A stretch of DNA of 64,000 nucleotides, taken from NCBI RefSeq assembly GCF_030161595.1, contig NZ_BSUM01000001.1, positions 1,240,001-1,304,000 on the forward strand. Reading direction: 5' to 3'. Shown piece after piece: positions 28,849 through 38,022 of the stretch. The notes under the pieces are model-generated. The model was given only the letters and a program-made list of their open reading frames with translations. It did not search any database and was not told the DNA's origin. Position numbers and translations under genes: made by a program. This stretch comes from Litorihabitans aurantiacus (lineage in GTDB: Bacteria; Actinomycetota; Actinomycetes; Actinomycetales; Beutenbergiaceae). Each line of letters opens with the position of its first letter. Position 1 is the first letter of the stretch.

Positions 28849-30035
28849 CCAGCACCACCACACCCGACACCGGAACCACGTCGGCGCCGACCGTCATGTT
28901 CGCGTCGGCGGCCGCCGCCGCCGGCCCGGAGCACGTCGAGGTCCCCACGGCCTACGACGCGATCCTGCTCGCCGGGTTCGGCGGGCCGGAGGGTCAGGAC
29001 GACGTCATCCCGTTCCTGCGCAACGTCACGCGCGGCCGCGGCATCCCGGACGAGCGGCTGGAGGAGGTGGCGCACCACTACCGCCACTTCGGCGGCGTCA
29101 GCCCGATCAACCAGCACAACCGCGAGCTCAAGGCCGCGCTCGAGGCCGAGCTCGCCGCACGCGGTATCGCGCTGCCCGTCTACTGGGGCAACCGCAACTG
29201 GGCGCCGTACCTCGAGGAGGCGGTCGCGGAGGCCGAGGCCGCGGGCGACACGACCCTCGTCGCGATCGCCACGAGCGCCTACTCGAGCTTCTCCTCGTGC
29301 CGCCAGTACCGCGAGGACTTCGCGCGCGTGCTGACCGAGACGGGGCTCGGCGGCCGCGTCACCATCGACAAGGTGCGGCCGTTCTTCGACCACCCCGGGT
29401 TCGTCCACACGTTCATCACCGGGGTGCGCGACGCCGTCGCGACCCTCACGGCCGACGGCGTGGCCCCGGGTGCGATCCGCGTCCTGTTCTCCACGCACAG
29501 CGTGCCGACGGCGGACGCCACGCGTTCCGGTCCGGCCCACCTCGACCTCGGCGAGGGTGGCGCGTACGAGGCCCAGCACCTGGCGGTCGCCGAGGTCGTC
29601 ATGGCCGCGCAGGAGACGGAGATCGCCTGGAACCTGGTCTACCAGTCGCGCTCGGGTCCGCCCTCGCAGCCGTGGCTCGAGCCCGACATCAACGACGTGA
29701 TCGAGCAGCTCCCCTCGCAGGGCGTCGAGGCGGTCGTCATCGTGCCGCTGGGGTTCGTGAGCGACCACATGGAGGTGATGTGGGACCTGGATGAGGAGGC
29801 GACCGAGACGGCCGCCGAGCACGGGCTGCGCTCGATCCGCACGCCCACGCCCGGGGTCGACCCCGCCTACGTCACCGGGCTGGTCGACCTCGTGCTCGAG
29901 CGCGTGAACGGGACGCCGAAGGCCGAGCGCCCCGCCATGACGAACCTCGGACCGTGGTTCGACGTGTGCCGCCCGGGGTGCTGCGAGAACGTCCGCGCCG
30001 GATTCAAGCCGGCCGCGTCCGGCGTCCTCCCGTGA
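28845..30035 (+). CDS. hemH: Coproporphyrin ferrochelatase (HemH/CpfC)
   Basis: A 396-aa ferrochelatase inserting iron into coproporphyrin III. Motifs are LLAGFGGPEGQDDVIPFLRNV, YRHFGGVSPINQHN, a core FSTHSVPTAD with the catalytic His, and YQSRSGPPSQPWLEPD. The C-terminus has CRPGCCENV, matching the [2Fe-2S] cysteine set seen in actinobacterial ferrochelatases. An N-terminal Thr/Ala-rich extension of about 35 residues precedes the domain. It starts at ATG 28845 inside the hemQ stop and overlaps hemC. Confidence 0.93.
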   Translation: MTSTTTPDTGTTSAPTVMFASAAAAAGPEHVEVPTAYDAILLAGFGGPEGQDDVIPFLRNVTRGRGIPDERLEEVAHHYRHFGGVSPINQHNRELKAALEAELAARGIALPVYWGNRNWAPYLEEAVAEAEAAGDTTLVAIATSAYSSFSSCRQYREDFARVLTETGLGGRVTIDKVRPFFDHPGFVHTFITGVRDAVATLTADGVAPGAIRVLFSTHSVPTADATRSGPAHLDLGEGGAYEAQHLAVAEVVMAAQETEIAWNLVYQSRSGPPSQPWLEPDINDVIEQLPSQGVEAVVIVPLGFVSDHMEVMWDLDEEATETAAEHGLRSIRTPTPGVDPAYVTGLVDLVLERVNGTPKAERPAMTNLGPWFDVCRPGCCENVRAGFKPAASGVLP

Positions 30036-31004
30036 CCGCGCCGCTGCGGATCGGTACGCGCGCCAGCGCCCTCGCGCTGGCGCAGACCACCGCCTGGGCG
30101 GAGACGCTCGACCTGAGCGTCGGGTACGAGCTGGTGCGCATCACGTCGGAGGGCGACCGCAGCAGCGCGTCGCTCGCCTCGCTCGGCGGCACGGGCGTGT
30201 TCGTCTCCGCGCTGCGCGACGCGCTGCTGGACGGGCGCGTCGACGCGATCGTGCACTCGTTCAAGGACCTGCCGACGGCGCCCGCCGACGGCCTCGAGGT
30301 CGTGGCCGTCCCGCCGCGCGAGGACGCGCGCGACGCGCTCGTGGCGGCCGGCGGCCTCCGGCTCGAGGGGCTGCCCGAGGGCGCGTCGGTCGGGACGGGG
30401 TCGCCGCGTCGCCGGGCCCAGCTGCGGCGCCGGCGCCCGGACCTCGACGTGGTCGACATCCGGGGGAACGTCGACACGCGCCTGGGGCGCGTGCTGGGGG
30501 CGGACGTCGAGGAGGAGCGCCGGCTCGACGCCGTCGTGCTCGCCGCGGCGGGGCTCGCGCGCCTGGGGCGCGACGGTGTCGTGACCGAGCTGCTGGGGCT
30601 CGAGGAGTGGCCGTCGGCGCCGGCGCAGGGCGCTCTCGCCGTGGAGATGCGAGTTGACGCCGCTGCCGACCTGCGCGCCGCCGTCGCCGCCACGGACGAC
30701 GCCGACGCCCGCCTCGCCGCCGACCTCGAGCGCGAGGTCCTGCGCGTGCTCGAGGCCGGGTGTGCCGCCCCGCTCGGGGTGAGCGCCGCCGTCGTGGCCG
30801 ACCGGGTGGACGTGCGCGCGAGCGTCTACGCGCTGGACGGTTCCGACGAGGTCACCGTGACCGCACAGGAGTCGCGCGAGCGCGCCGCCGGCCTCGGGGA
30901 GCGGCTCGCACGCGAGCTGATCGCCGCCGGGGCCGCCGGGCTCGCCCCGCTGGGGCCGCGCGCGCATGAGACCGGGGTGCGTGGACGGTCGGGTGGTCGC
31001 GTGA
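30032..31004 (+). CDS. hemC: Hydroxymethylbilane synthase, open into hemD
   Basis: Porphobilinogen deaminase, polymerising four porphobilinogens. It shows the N-terminal RIGTRASALALAQT, VHSFKDLPT, GTGSPRRRAQLRRRRPD, VDIRGNVDTRLGR and the dipyrromethane-cofactor Cys in VLEAGCAAPLG near residue 247. The domain ends at about LAPLGPR, but no in-frame stop separates it from hemD, so a 400-aa continuous frame reaches 31234. A TGA at 31002-31004 in another frame would give the same GTGA overlap as every other junction here. Either there is a HemC-HemD fusion, or bases are missing near the hemC end. Confidence 0.88.
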
Positions 31005-31836
31005 GCGCGGCGCCCGGGTCCGACGAGCGCACCGGCGCCACCGGTCTGGCCGGGCGGACCGTCCTCGTGCCGCGGGGCGGTCCGCGCGGTCGGGCGTGGG
31101 CGCAGGAGGTCCTCGACCGGGGCGGTCGCGCGGTGCTCGCCCCCTGGTGGAGGTGGTCCCGCCGGCCGACGACGAGCCGTTGCGCGAGGCGCTGTCCGAC
31201 CTCGACGGCGGGCGGTTCGGCTGGCTCGTGCTGACCAGCGTGAACGCCGTGGCCGCACTGACGGACCGCGGCGCCGAGCCGGGTGCCACACGGGTCGCCG
31301 CCGTGGGGGAGGAGACCGCACGCGCCGCGCGGCGCGCCGGCTGGGACGTCGCCCTGGTCCCGGACCGGCACGACGCCACGGGGCTCGTGGCGGCGTTCGC
31401 GGCCCTGCCGACCGGCGCCGCGGCGGGGACGCCCGTGCTGCTCCCGCTGTCGGCACGAGCGGCCGACACCGTCGCCGACGGCCTCGTGAACCTCGGCCTC
31501 GCCCCGGTGCGCGTGGACGCCTACGACCTGGCCGACGTCGACCCCGACCCCGTCGTCGTCGCGGCGCTCGCGCGCGGCGAGGTCGACGCCGTCCTCGTCA
31601 CCTCCGGCTCGATCGCGCGCCGGGTCGCGGCGGTGTTCGCCCCGCTGCCGGCGGGGCTCGCCGTCGCGTGCATCGGCGAGCCGAGCGCGCGCGCCGCGCG
31701 GGAGGCGGGGCTCGCCGTCGCCGTCGTGGCGACCCGGGCGACGGGTGCCGGGACGGTCGCCGCGCTGGCCGCCCACCTCGCGCCCCTCGCCACCTCCATC
31801 ACCACCACCCACGACCACCGGGAGCGACCGACGTGA
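31001..31836 (+). CDS. hemD: Uroporphyrinogen III synthase, frameshifted
   Basis: HemD closes and inverts hydroxymethylbilane to uroporphyrinogen III. It is recognised from [43 protein letters not shown] and the C-terminal [12 protein letters not shown], with weak but typical spacing. The frame breaks after RAVLAP. Adding one C to the C5 run at 31140-31144 gives [18 protein letters not shown] and runs to 31836. From GTG 31001 that is about 278 aa. It is in the same frame as hemC (see that entry) and overlaps the hemB start by four bases. Confidence 0.85.
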
Positions 31837-32809
31837 TCCCCACCCCCACCTGCGTCCCCGCCGGCTGCGCGCGACGCCCGCGCTGCGCGAGCTGATGCGC
31901 GAGACCCGCCTGCACCCGCGCGAGCTCGTGCTGCCGATGTTCGTGCGCGAGGGAGCGACCCAGCCCCAGCCGATCGGGTCGATGCCCGGCGTGCTGCAGC
32001 ACGACGACGCGAGCTTCCGCCGCGCGCTGACCGACGCGGCCGAGGCCGGGATCGGCGGCGTCATGCTGTTCGGCGTCCCGACCTCCAAGGACGCCCGCGG
32101 CTCCGGCGCGGACGACCCCGACGGCGTGCTGAACGCCGCGGCGCGCACCGCCGCCGCCGAGGTCGGCGACGCCCTCGTGGTCCAGACCGACCTGTGCCTG
32201 GACGAGTTCACCGACCACGGCCACTGCGGCGTGCTCGACTCCCGCGGCGCCGTCGACAACGACGCCACGCTCGAGCGGTACGCCGCGATGGCCCTGGCGC
32301 AGGCCGATGCGGGCGCGGCCGTCCTCGGGCTCTCGGGGATGATGGACGGCCAGGTCGAGGCGGTCCGCACCGCGCTCGACGAGGCCGGGCACACCACGAC
32401 GGCGCTGCTCGCCTACAGCGGCAAGTACGCGTCGGCGTTCTACGGGCCGTTCCGCGAGGCCGTCGACTCCTCGCTCCAGGGCGACCGCCGCAGCTACCAG
32501 CTCGACCCCGGCAACGCCCGGGAGGGCCTGCGCGAGGCGGAGCTCGACATCGCGGAGGGTGCCGACGTCGTCATGGTCAAGCCCGCGGGCTCCTACCTCG
32601 ACGTGCTGGCCGCGACCGCCGCCGTCTCGCCGGTACCGGTCTGGGCGTACCAGGTCAGCGGCGAGTACGCGATGATCGAGGCCGCGGCCGCGCACGGCTG
32701 GATCGACCGCCGCCGTGCCGTGACCGAGTCCCTCACCGCGATCCGCCGCGCCGGCGCCGACGCGGTCCTGACCTACTACGCCACGGAGGTGGCCGGATGG
32801 CTGCGCTGA
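31833..32809 (+). CDS. hemB: Delta-aminolevulinic acid dehydratase, N-terminal frameshift
   Basis: Condenses two 5-aminolevulinates to porphobilinogen. It carries [16 protein letters not shown] and [10 protein letters not shown], the two active-site lysine regions, and [14 protein letters not shown] at the metal site, where the ligands read Cys-Asp-Cys instead of the three cysteines of zinc enzymes. The GTG at 31833 gives the usual GTGA overlap, but its frame ends early. Adding one C to the C5 run at 31843-31847 yields [20 protein letters not shown] and a 325-aa enzyme of normal length. Confidence 0.92.
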
Positions 32810-34190
32810 CGACCGGATCCTCGACCACGCCGACGGGGAGCTCCGCTCGAGCAACGAGCGGGAGTTCGACGCCTCGCGCGCCGTCATCCCGGGCGGCGTG
32901 AACTCGCCCGTGCGCGCCTACGGCTCGGTCGGCGGCACGCCCCGGTTCGTCTCGCGCGCCGCCGGTGCGCACGTCACCGACGTAGCCGGGCGCTCCTACG
33001 TCGACCTCGTGTGCTCCTGGGGTCCGGCGCTGCTCGGGCACGCGCACCCCGAGGTGGTCGCGGCGGTGCAGGAGGCGGCCTCGCGCGGGCTCTCCTTCGG
33101 GGCGCCGACGCACGGCGAGACCGAGCTGGCCGAGGCGATCGTGGCGCGGCTCGACGTCGGCGGCCGCCGCGCGCTGGAGCGCGTGCGCCTGGTCTCCACC
33201 GGCACCGAGGCGACCATGACGGCGATCCGGCTCGCACGCGGCGCGACCGACCGCCCCCTCGTCGTCAAGTTCGCGGGGCACTACCACGGGCACTCCGACG
33301 GCCTGCTGGCCGAGGCGGGCTCCGGCGTCGCGACGCAGGGGCTGCCCGGGTCCGCCGGCATCCCGGCGGAGGTGGCGGCGCAGACGCTCGTGCTGCCCTA
33401 CAACGACCTGGGCGCGGTGGACGCCGCGTTCGCCGCCCACCCCGGGCGGATCGCGGCCGTCATCACCGAGGCGGCCGGCGCGAACGCGGGGGTGCTGCGG
33501 CCCCGCGACGGTTTCAACGCCGCGCTGGCCGCGCGGACGCGCGAGCACGGCGCGCTGCTGATCCTCGACGAGGTGCTGACCGGTTTCCGCGTCGGTCCCG
33601 CCGGGTGGTGGGGGCGTGAGGCCGCCGGCCTGGAGGGCGGCGAGGGCGCGACGTCGTGGACGCCCGATCTCGTGACGTTCGGCAAGGTCGTCGGTGGCGG
33701 GATGCCGCTGGCCGCGATCGGCGGGCGGCGCGACGTGATGGAGCTCCTGGCTCCGCTCGGTCCGGTCTACCAGGCGGGGACGCTCAGCGGGAACCCGCTC
33801 GCGGTGGCCGCCGGGCTCGCGACCCTGCGGCTGGCCGACGACGCGGTGTACGCGCGTGTCGACGCCGCCTCGGGCGCCGTGCAGGCGGGGCTCGCCGACG
33901 CGTTCGCCGCGCTGGGGCACCCCGTGACGATCTCCCGGGCCGGGAGCCTCTTCTCGCTGGCGTTCCGCGACGGCGTGGTGCGCGACTACGACGACGCGCG
34001 CGACCAGGACGGCTGGCGCTACCGGGCGTTCTTCGCCTCGATGCTCGAGCAGGGGATCTCGCTGCCGCCGAGCGTGTTCGAGGCGTGGTTCCTCTCGGCG
34101 GCGCACGACGACGCGACGATCGACACGATCCTGGCGGCGCTCCCGCGCGCGGCCCGCGCCGCGGTGGAGGCACGTCCCCCCGCCGTCTGA
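32797..34190 (+). CDS. hemL: Glutamate-1-semialdehyde aminotransferase, N-terminal frameshift
   Basis: PLP enzyme making 5-aminolevulinate from glutamate-1-semialdehyde. It has [26 protein letters not shown] and the PLP lysine in [18 protein letters not shown]. The frame containing [20 protein letters not shown] has no start codon. ATG 32797, overlapping the hemB end, joins it if one G is added to the G4 run at 32835-32838, giving about 464 aa. It is the last gene of the heme operon, followed by an inverted-repeat cluster that may terminate transcription. Confidence 0.92.
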
Positions 34191-34216
34191 CGCGTAGCCG
34201 CCTGACGCGGACTCGT

Positions 34217-34386
34217 CGCGAGGTACTTCCGGGAGCCCGCGAGAGACTTCGGGGCACCCGCGAGAGACATTCTGGGTAACGGCAGGCATGTCCACAGCCG
34301 CGAGAACGTCACGGGCGAGCGGGGCCGCCCCGAAGTCTCTCGAGAACGCCCGAAACCCTCTCGGGAACGCCCAGAAGTCTCTCGCG
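34217..34386. repeat. Inverted cluster of six 17-bp repeats
   Basis: Three units run one way (34217-34233, 34238-34254, 34259-34276; best form CGCGAGAGACTTCGGGG) and three the other way (34328-34344, 34349-34365, 34370-34386; CCCCGAAGTCTCTCGAG type). Units two and four can pair over 15 perfect bases across about 73 bp. The cluster lies between convergent hemL and the siderophore-interacting gene. It could be a bidirectional terminator or a repetitive-palindrome element. Confidence 0.75.
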
Positions 34387-34394
34387 AAAGATGA

Positions 34395-35390
34395 TCAGGC
34401 GGAGCGCTCGCACTGCCCCTGGCGCCAGTACCCCATGAAAGCCACGCGGCGCCGGTCGATCCCGCGGGCGCTCACCAGGGCGCGGCGCATCGTCTTGATC
34501 ACGGCCGACTCGCCGGCGAGCCACGCATAGAACTCGCCCGGGACGGTCGGGTCGGGGGAGTCCCACAGGATCTCCGAGTCGACGTCGACGTCGTCCAGCT
34601 GCTGCACGCGCGGCGCCGTCGCCGCCTGCACAAGCTCGGGGTGCTCGTCCAGCCAGCGGGTGACGGCGGGCAGCACCTCCTCGCCGACGCGGTCGTGGTT
34701 GCGGGGGAGCCAGGTGACGTTGAAGGACGCCGGGACGTCCAGCGGGAGGACGTCGCCGTCGGTCGGGACCTCGATGAACGCGTGCACGTCGCGCGTGGCC
34801 GGCAGCTGCTCGAGAATCGCGCAGATCGCGGGAGCGGCGGTCTCGTCCCCGGCGAGCAGCAGGTGCTCGGCGAGGCCCGGCTTGAAGTCGATCCCGAGGT
34901 GGGAGGTTTCCGAGCGCGAGTCCGGACCGCAGATGAGCAGCTCCTGGCCGGCGACGGCGCGCTGGGCCCACCGGGTCGCCGGACCGACGTCGCCGTGGCA
35001 CGCGAAGTCGACCGTCACGGTGCGCGCATCGGGGTCGACGGCGCGCACGGTGTAGGTCCGCATGGGGCTGCGGAGGTGCTCGGGCAGCTCGCGCCACGCG
35101 GCGTACCAGGCGTAGGGCTCGCCCTCGTCCTCGCCGTCGGCGCCGAGGTCGTGCAGCGTGCCGTCGTCGAGCGGGAAGAGCAGCTTGACGCGCTGGTCGA
35201 GGCGGTCGGTGCCGAACCAGCGGAAGCGCGGGCACGTGAAGACGACGCGGACGAAGCTCTCCGAGACCCGGGAGACCGATGCGACCACCGCGCGGTAGGG
35301 CCGGTGGCAGGGGCGGTCGGCGCTCGTGCTGGGCGTGCTCGCGGTTGCAGCGATCGCGGCGGGGGAGTCGGTCGTCGTGGCGACGGACAT
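34395..35390 (-). CDS. Siderophore-interacting protein (FAD/NAD(P) ferric reductase)
   Basis: A 331-aa SIP-family flavin reductase that releases iron from ferric siderophores in the cytoplasm. The FAD-binding domain shows RTYTVRAVD and DFACHGDVGPATRWA. The SIP NAD(P) domain has LLAGDETAAPAICAILEQLP and the C-terminal GYWRQGQ. ATG 35390 is chosen because AGGAGGA precedes it; the open frame to 35522 is upstream sequence. The iron box at 35430-35444 lies about 40 bp upstream, so it should be repressed by a DtxR/IdeR-type regulator when iron is plentiful. Confidence 0.9.
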   Translation of the reverse strand: MSVATTTDSPAAIAATASTPSTSADRPCHRPYRAVVASVSRVSESFVRVVFTCPRFRWFGTDRLDQRVKLLFPLDDGTLHDLGADGEDEGEPYAWYAAWRELPEHLRSPMRTYTVRAVDPDARTVTVDFACHGDVGPATRWAQRAVAGQELLICGPDSRSETSHLGIDFKPGLAEHLLLAGDETAAPAICAILEQLPATRDVHAFIEVPTDGDVLPLDVPASFNVTWLPRNHDRVGEEVLPAVTRWLDEHPELVQAATAPRVQQLDDVDVDSEILWDSPDPTVPGEFYAWLAGESAVIKTMRRALVSARGIDRRRVAFMGYWRQGQCERSA

Positions 35391-35429
35391 CGGTCCTCCT
35401 CGACAGGTGGGGGAAGGGTCGGCTTCTGC

Positions 35430-35444
35430 AGGTAAGCCTAACCT
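35430..35444. promoter_or_regulatory. DtxR/IdeR-type iron box
   Basis: AGGTAAGCCTAACCT matches the core of the TTAGGTTAGCCTAACCTAA iron-box consensus at 14 of 15 positions. It lies 40 bp upstream of the siderophore-interacting protein, on its promoter side. Confidence 0.75.
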
Positions 35445-35494
35445 CCGCGTTCGGTGCTCGACACCCCCTCCGGTGCGGGCGACGTCACACTCGG

Positions 35495-35532
35495 CCCACA
35501 AGTACCTCGCGGGCCCCCACAAGTACCTCGCG
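35495..35532. repeat. Two 17-bp direct repeats
   Basis: CCCACAAGTACCTCGCG occurs at 35495-35511 and again at 35516-35532, just after the rnhA stop (minus strand). It is related to the 34217 unit (reverse complement CCCGGAAGTACCTCGCG). Confidence 0.75.
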
Positions 35533-35538
35533 ACGACG

Positions 35539-35982
35539 TCAGAGCTCGGCGACGCCCCGGTTCGCCAGCTGGTCGGCCCGCTCGTTCCCGGGGTCGCCGG
35601 CGTGGCCCTTGACCCACACCCAGCGCACGTCGTGCCGCCCGACCTCCTCGTCGAGCGCCCGCCACAGGTCGTCGTTCTTCACGGGCTTCTTCGCCGCCGT
35701 GCGCCACCCGTTCTTCTTCCACCCCACGATCCAGCTGGACATGCCCTGCATCACGTACGTCGAGTCCACGTGCAGCACCACGGCGCACGGCCGCTTCAGC
35801 GCCCGCAGCGCCTCGATGACGGCGGTCAGCTCCATCCGGTTGTTCGTCGTCGCGGCCTCGCCGCCCCACAGCTCCTTCTCACGGTCGTCGGCCCGCAGCA
35901 GCGCGCCCCACCCGCCCGGGCCCGGGTTGCCCTTGCAGGCCCCGTCGGTCCAGATCTCCACGTCCTGCCGCGTCTCGCTCAC
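35539..35982 (-). CDS. rnhA: Ribonuclease HI
   Basis: A 147-aa RNase HI degrading RNA in RNA:DNA hybrids. The four acidic catalytic residues are visible in [32 protein letters not shown] and GNERADQLA. The length is typical of the single-domain enzyme. It starts with GTG, with TAGGTT 6 nt upstream, indicating a leaderless mRNA. It is divergent from the UDP-glucose pyrophosphorylase gene. Confidence 0.95.
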   Translation of the reverse strand: MSETRQDVEIWTDGACKGNPGPGGWGALLRADDREKELWGGEAATTNNRMELTAVIEALRALKRPCAVVLHVDSTYVMQGMSSWIVGWKKNGWRTAAKKPVKNDDLWRALDEEVGRHDVRWVWVKGHAGDPGNERADQLANRGVAEL

Positions 35983-35988
35983 CCCGCC

Positions 35989-35994
35989 AACCTA
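35989..35994 (-). promoter_or_regulatory. -10 box TAGGTT, leaderless rnhA start
   Basis: The hexamer ends 6 nt before the GTG of rnhA; no Shine-Dalgarno is present. Confidence 0.5.
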
Positions 35995-36090
35995 GGTGAC
36001 CCCGGCACCGCACCCGACACGGCCCGGCGCCGCCACGTCACGCCCGCGTCACCACCCCGCCACCACTCCACCCGTGCCCCACCGCCCCCG

Positions 36091-36096
36091 TAGGGT
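36091..36096 (+). promoter_or_regulatory. -10 box TAGGGT, leaderless start
   Basis: TAGGGT ends 7 nt before ATG 36104 and supports that ATG over the longer open frame from 35996. Confidence 0.55.
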
Positions 36097-36103
36097 TGTG
36101 CCC

Positions 36104-37494
36104 ATGAGCGAATCCGGACGTGCCCTGTCGATCGAGCGGATGCGGGAGGGCGGCGTCCCCGACCTCGCGATCGCCACCTTCGTGCGCCTGTACGGCGAGC
36201 TCGAGGCGGGCGCCACGGGCCTGATCCCCGAGGCCGACATCGAGCCCCTCACCGGGATCGACCGCCAGGCCGACCTCGAGATCGGCGGCGCCGAGGCGGC
36301 CGAGGCCATGGCTCGCACCGTCGTCATCAAGCTCAACGGCGGCCTGGGTACCTCCATGGGCCTCGAGGCCGCGAAGTCGCTCCTCCCGGTGCGCGACGGC
36401 GCGTCCTTCCTCGACCTCATCGCACGCCAGGTCCTCGCGGCCCGCGAGGCCTACGGCGCACGTCTCCCGCTCGTGCTGATGAACTCGTTCCGCACGCAGG
36501 AGGACTCGCTCGCCGCACTCGCGGCGCACCCGGAGCTCGCCGTCGACGGCATCCCGGCCGACTTCCTCCAGAACCGCGAGCCGAAGCTCGACGCCGAGAC
36601 CCTCGAGCCGGTGAGCTGGCCCGCCAACCCCGATCTCGAGTGGTGCCCGCCGGGTCACGGCGACCTCTACACCGCCCTGCAGACCTCGGGCATGCTCCAG
36701 ACCCTCCTGGACGCCGGCTTCCGCTACGCCACGGTCAGCAACGCCGACAACCTCGGTGCCGTGCCCGACGCCGAGATCGCCGCGTGGTTCGCCGCGAGCG
36801 GCGCCCCTACGCCGCCGAGCTCGTCGCCAAGACCGACGCCGACGTCAAGGGCGGCCAGCTCGTCGTGCGCCGCAGCGACGGCCAGATCATCCAGCGCGAG
36901 ACGGCGCAGGTCGTCCCGGGCGAGCTCGACGTCGCCAACGACCGCCACGTCCACCCGTTCTTTCACGCCAACAACCTGTGGTTCGACCTCGAGCAGCTCG
37001 CGGGGCTGCTGGCGGAGCACGACGGCGTGATGCCACTCCCGCTCATCCGCAACCTCAAGACGGTCGACCCGAGCGACAAGTCCTCCACGAAGGTCGTCCA
37101 GATCGAGACCGCGATGGGGTCCGCCGTCAACGTCTTCCCCGGTGCCCGCGTCATCGAGGTGGAGCGCAAGCGGTTCCTGCCCGTGAAGACGACGAACGAC
37201 CTGATGCTCCTGCGCTCGGACGTCTACGAGATCACCGAGCAGCAGCACCTGATCGCGCGCAAGCCGGCCCCGTTGGTCCAGCTCGACGACCACTACAAGC
37301 TCATCGCGGACTTCGAGGCGCGCACGCCGTCGGGTCCGCCGTCGCTCCTCGGCGCGGACTCGCTCACGGTGCGGGGCGACTGGATCTTCGGAGCCGACGT
37401 CGTCGCCACGGGCGACGCTCACCTCGTGGCCCCGGGGGAGGGCGCCCACGCCGTGCCCGACGGCGCGCACATCGGACCCGACGGCCTCGCGTGA
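36104..37494 (+). CDS. UTP-glucose-1-phosphate uridylyltransferase (UDPGP type), frameshifted
   Basis: Makes UDP-glucose from UTP and glucose-1-P. It belongs to the eukaryote-like UDPGP family, not the usual bacterial GalU type: VVIKLNGGLGTSMGLEAAKSLL is the nucleotide loop (given here in part as KLNGGLGTSMG), and PPGHGDLYTAL and SNADNLGA follow. The second half in another frame has NNLWFDLEQL, SSTKVVQIETAMGSA and LPVKTTNDL. Adding one C to the C4 run at 36804-36807 restores ASGAPYAAELVAKTDAD and about 463 aa. It overlaps the NUDIX start by four bases. Confidence 0.9.
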
Positions 37495-38015
37495 GTCGTC
37501 CGGGGGCGGGCACGGACGGACACGACACCGGGTCCGTCACGGACACTGATCGTGCCCACCCCGGCGACCGCCCGCGGGTCTCGGGTTACGCCGTCGTGAC
37601 GCGGGAGGGCGACGGCGGCGCCACCGAGGTGCTGCTGGCTCACCTCTCGCAGGCGCCCGGCCGCGACCTCCCCGACGCCTGGACGCTCCCCGGCGGCGGT
37701 CTCGAGCACGGCGAGCACCCGAGCGCGGCGGCCGTGCGCGAGGTGACCGAGGAGACCGGCCTGACGATCGCCGTCGGCGACCTGCTCGGGATCGACTCGC
37801 TCGTGCACGAGAGCTCGCACGGCCGGGCGCACGCGCTGCGCATCGTCTACCGCGGCACGGTGACGGGCGGGAGGCTGCGCCCCGAGACGGACGGCTCCAC
37901 CGACGAGGCCGCCTGGATCCCGCTGCCGCGCCTGGGGTCGCTCCCGCTGGTCGAGCTCGCGCGCACGGCGCTCGCGTGGGCCGGACTCACCGTTCCCGGG
38001 CCGAGCACGCCCTAA
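37491..38015 (+). CDS. NUDIX hydrolase
   Basis: A 174-aa NUDIX pyrophosphohydrolase. The NUDIX box is GGLEHGEHPSAAAVREVTEETGL (seen as GGLEHGEHPSAA, then REVTEETGL), with the conserved REVTEETG helix. A disordered N-terminal tail of about 30 residues precedes it. The substrate is unknown (nucleoside diphosphate derivatives in general). GTG 37491 sits in a GTGA overlap with the UDPGP gene, so the two are probably co-translated; a link to nucleotide-sugar housekeeping is an inference. Confidence 0.88.
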   Translation: MSRPGAGTDGHDTGSVTDTDRAHPGDRPRVSGYAVVTREGDGGATEVLLAHLSQAPGRDLPDAWTLPGGGLEHGEHPSAAAVREVTEETGLTIAVGDLLGIDSLVHESSHGRAHALRIVYRGTVTGGRLRPETDGSTDEAAWIPLPRLGSLPLVELARTALAWAGLTVPGPSTP

Positions 38016-38022
38016 CCGCGCG

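Noticed and set aside
31001-32850. hemD, hemB and hemL as true pseudogenes
   Set aside because: Frames are otherwise perfectly conserved, the genes are essential for heme, and the same one-base G/C loss hits unrelated genes all over the window.
34217-34386. CRISPR array
   Set aside because: Units face both ways, spacing is irregular and very short, and no cas gene is nearby.
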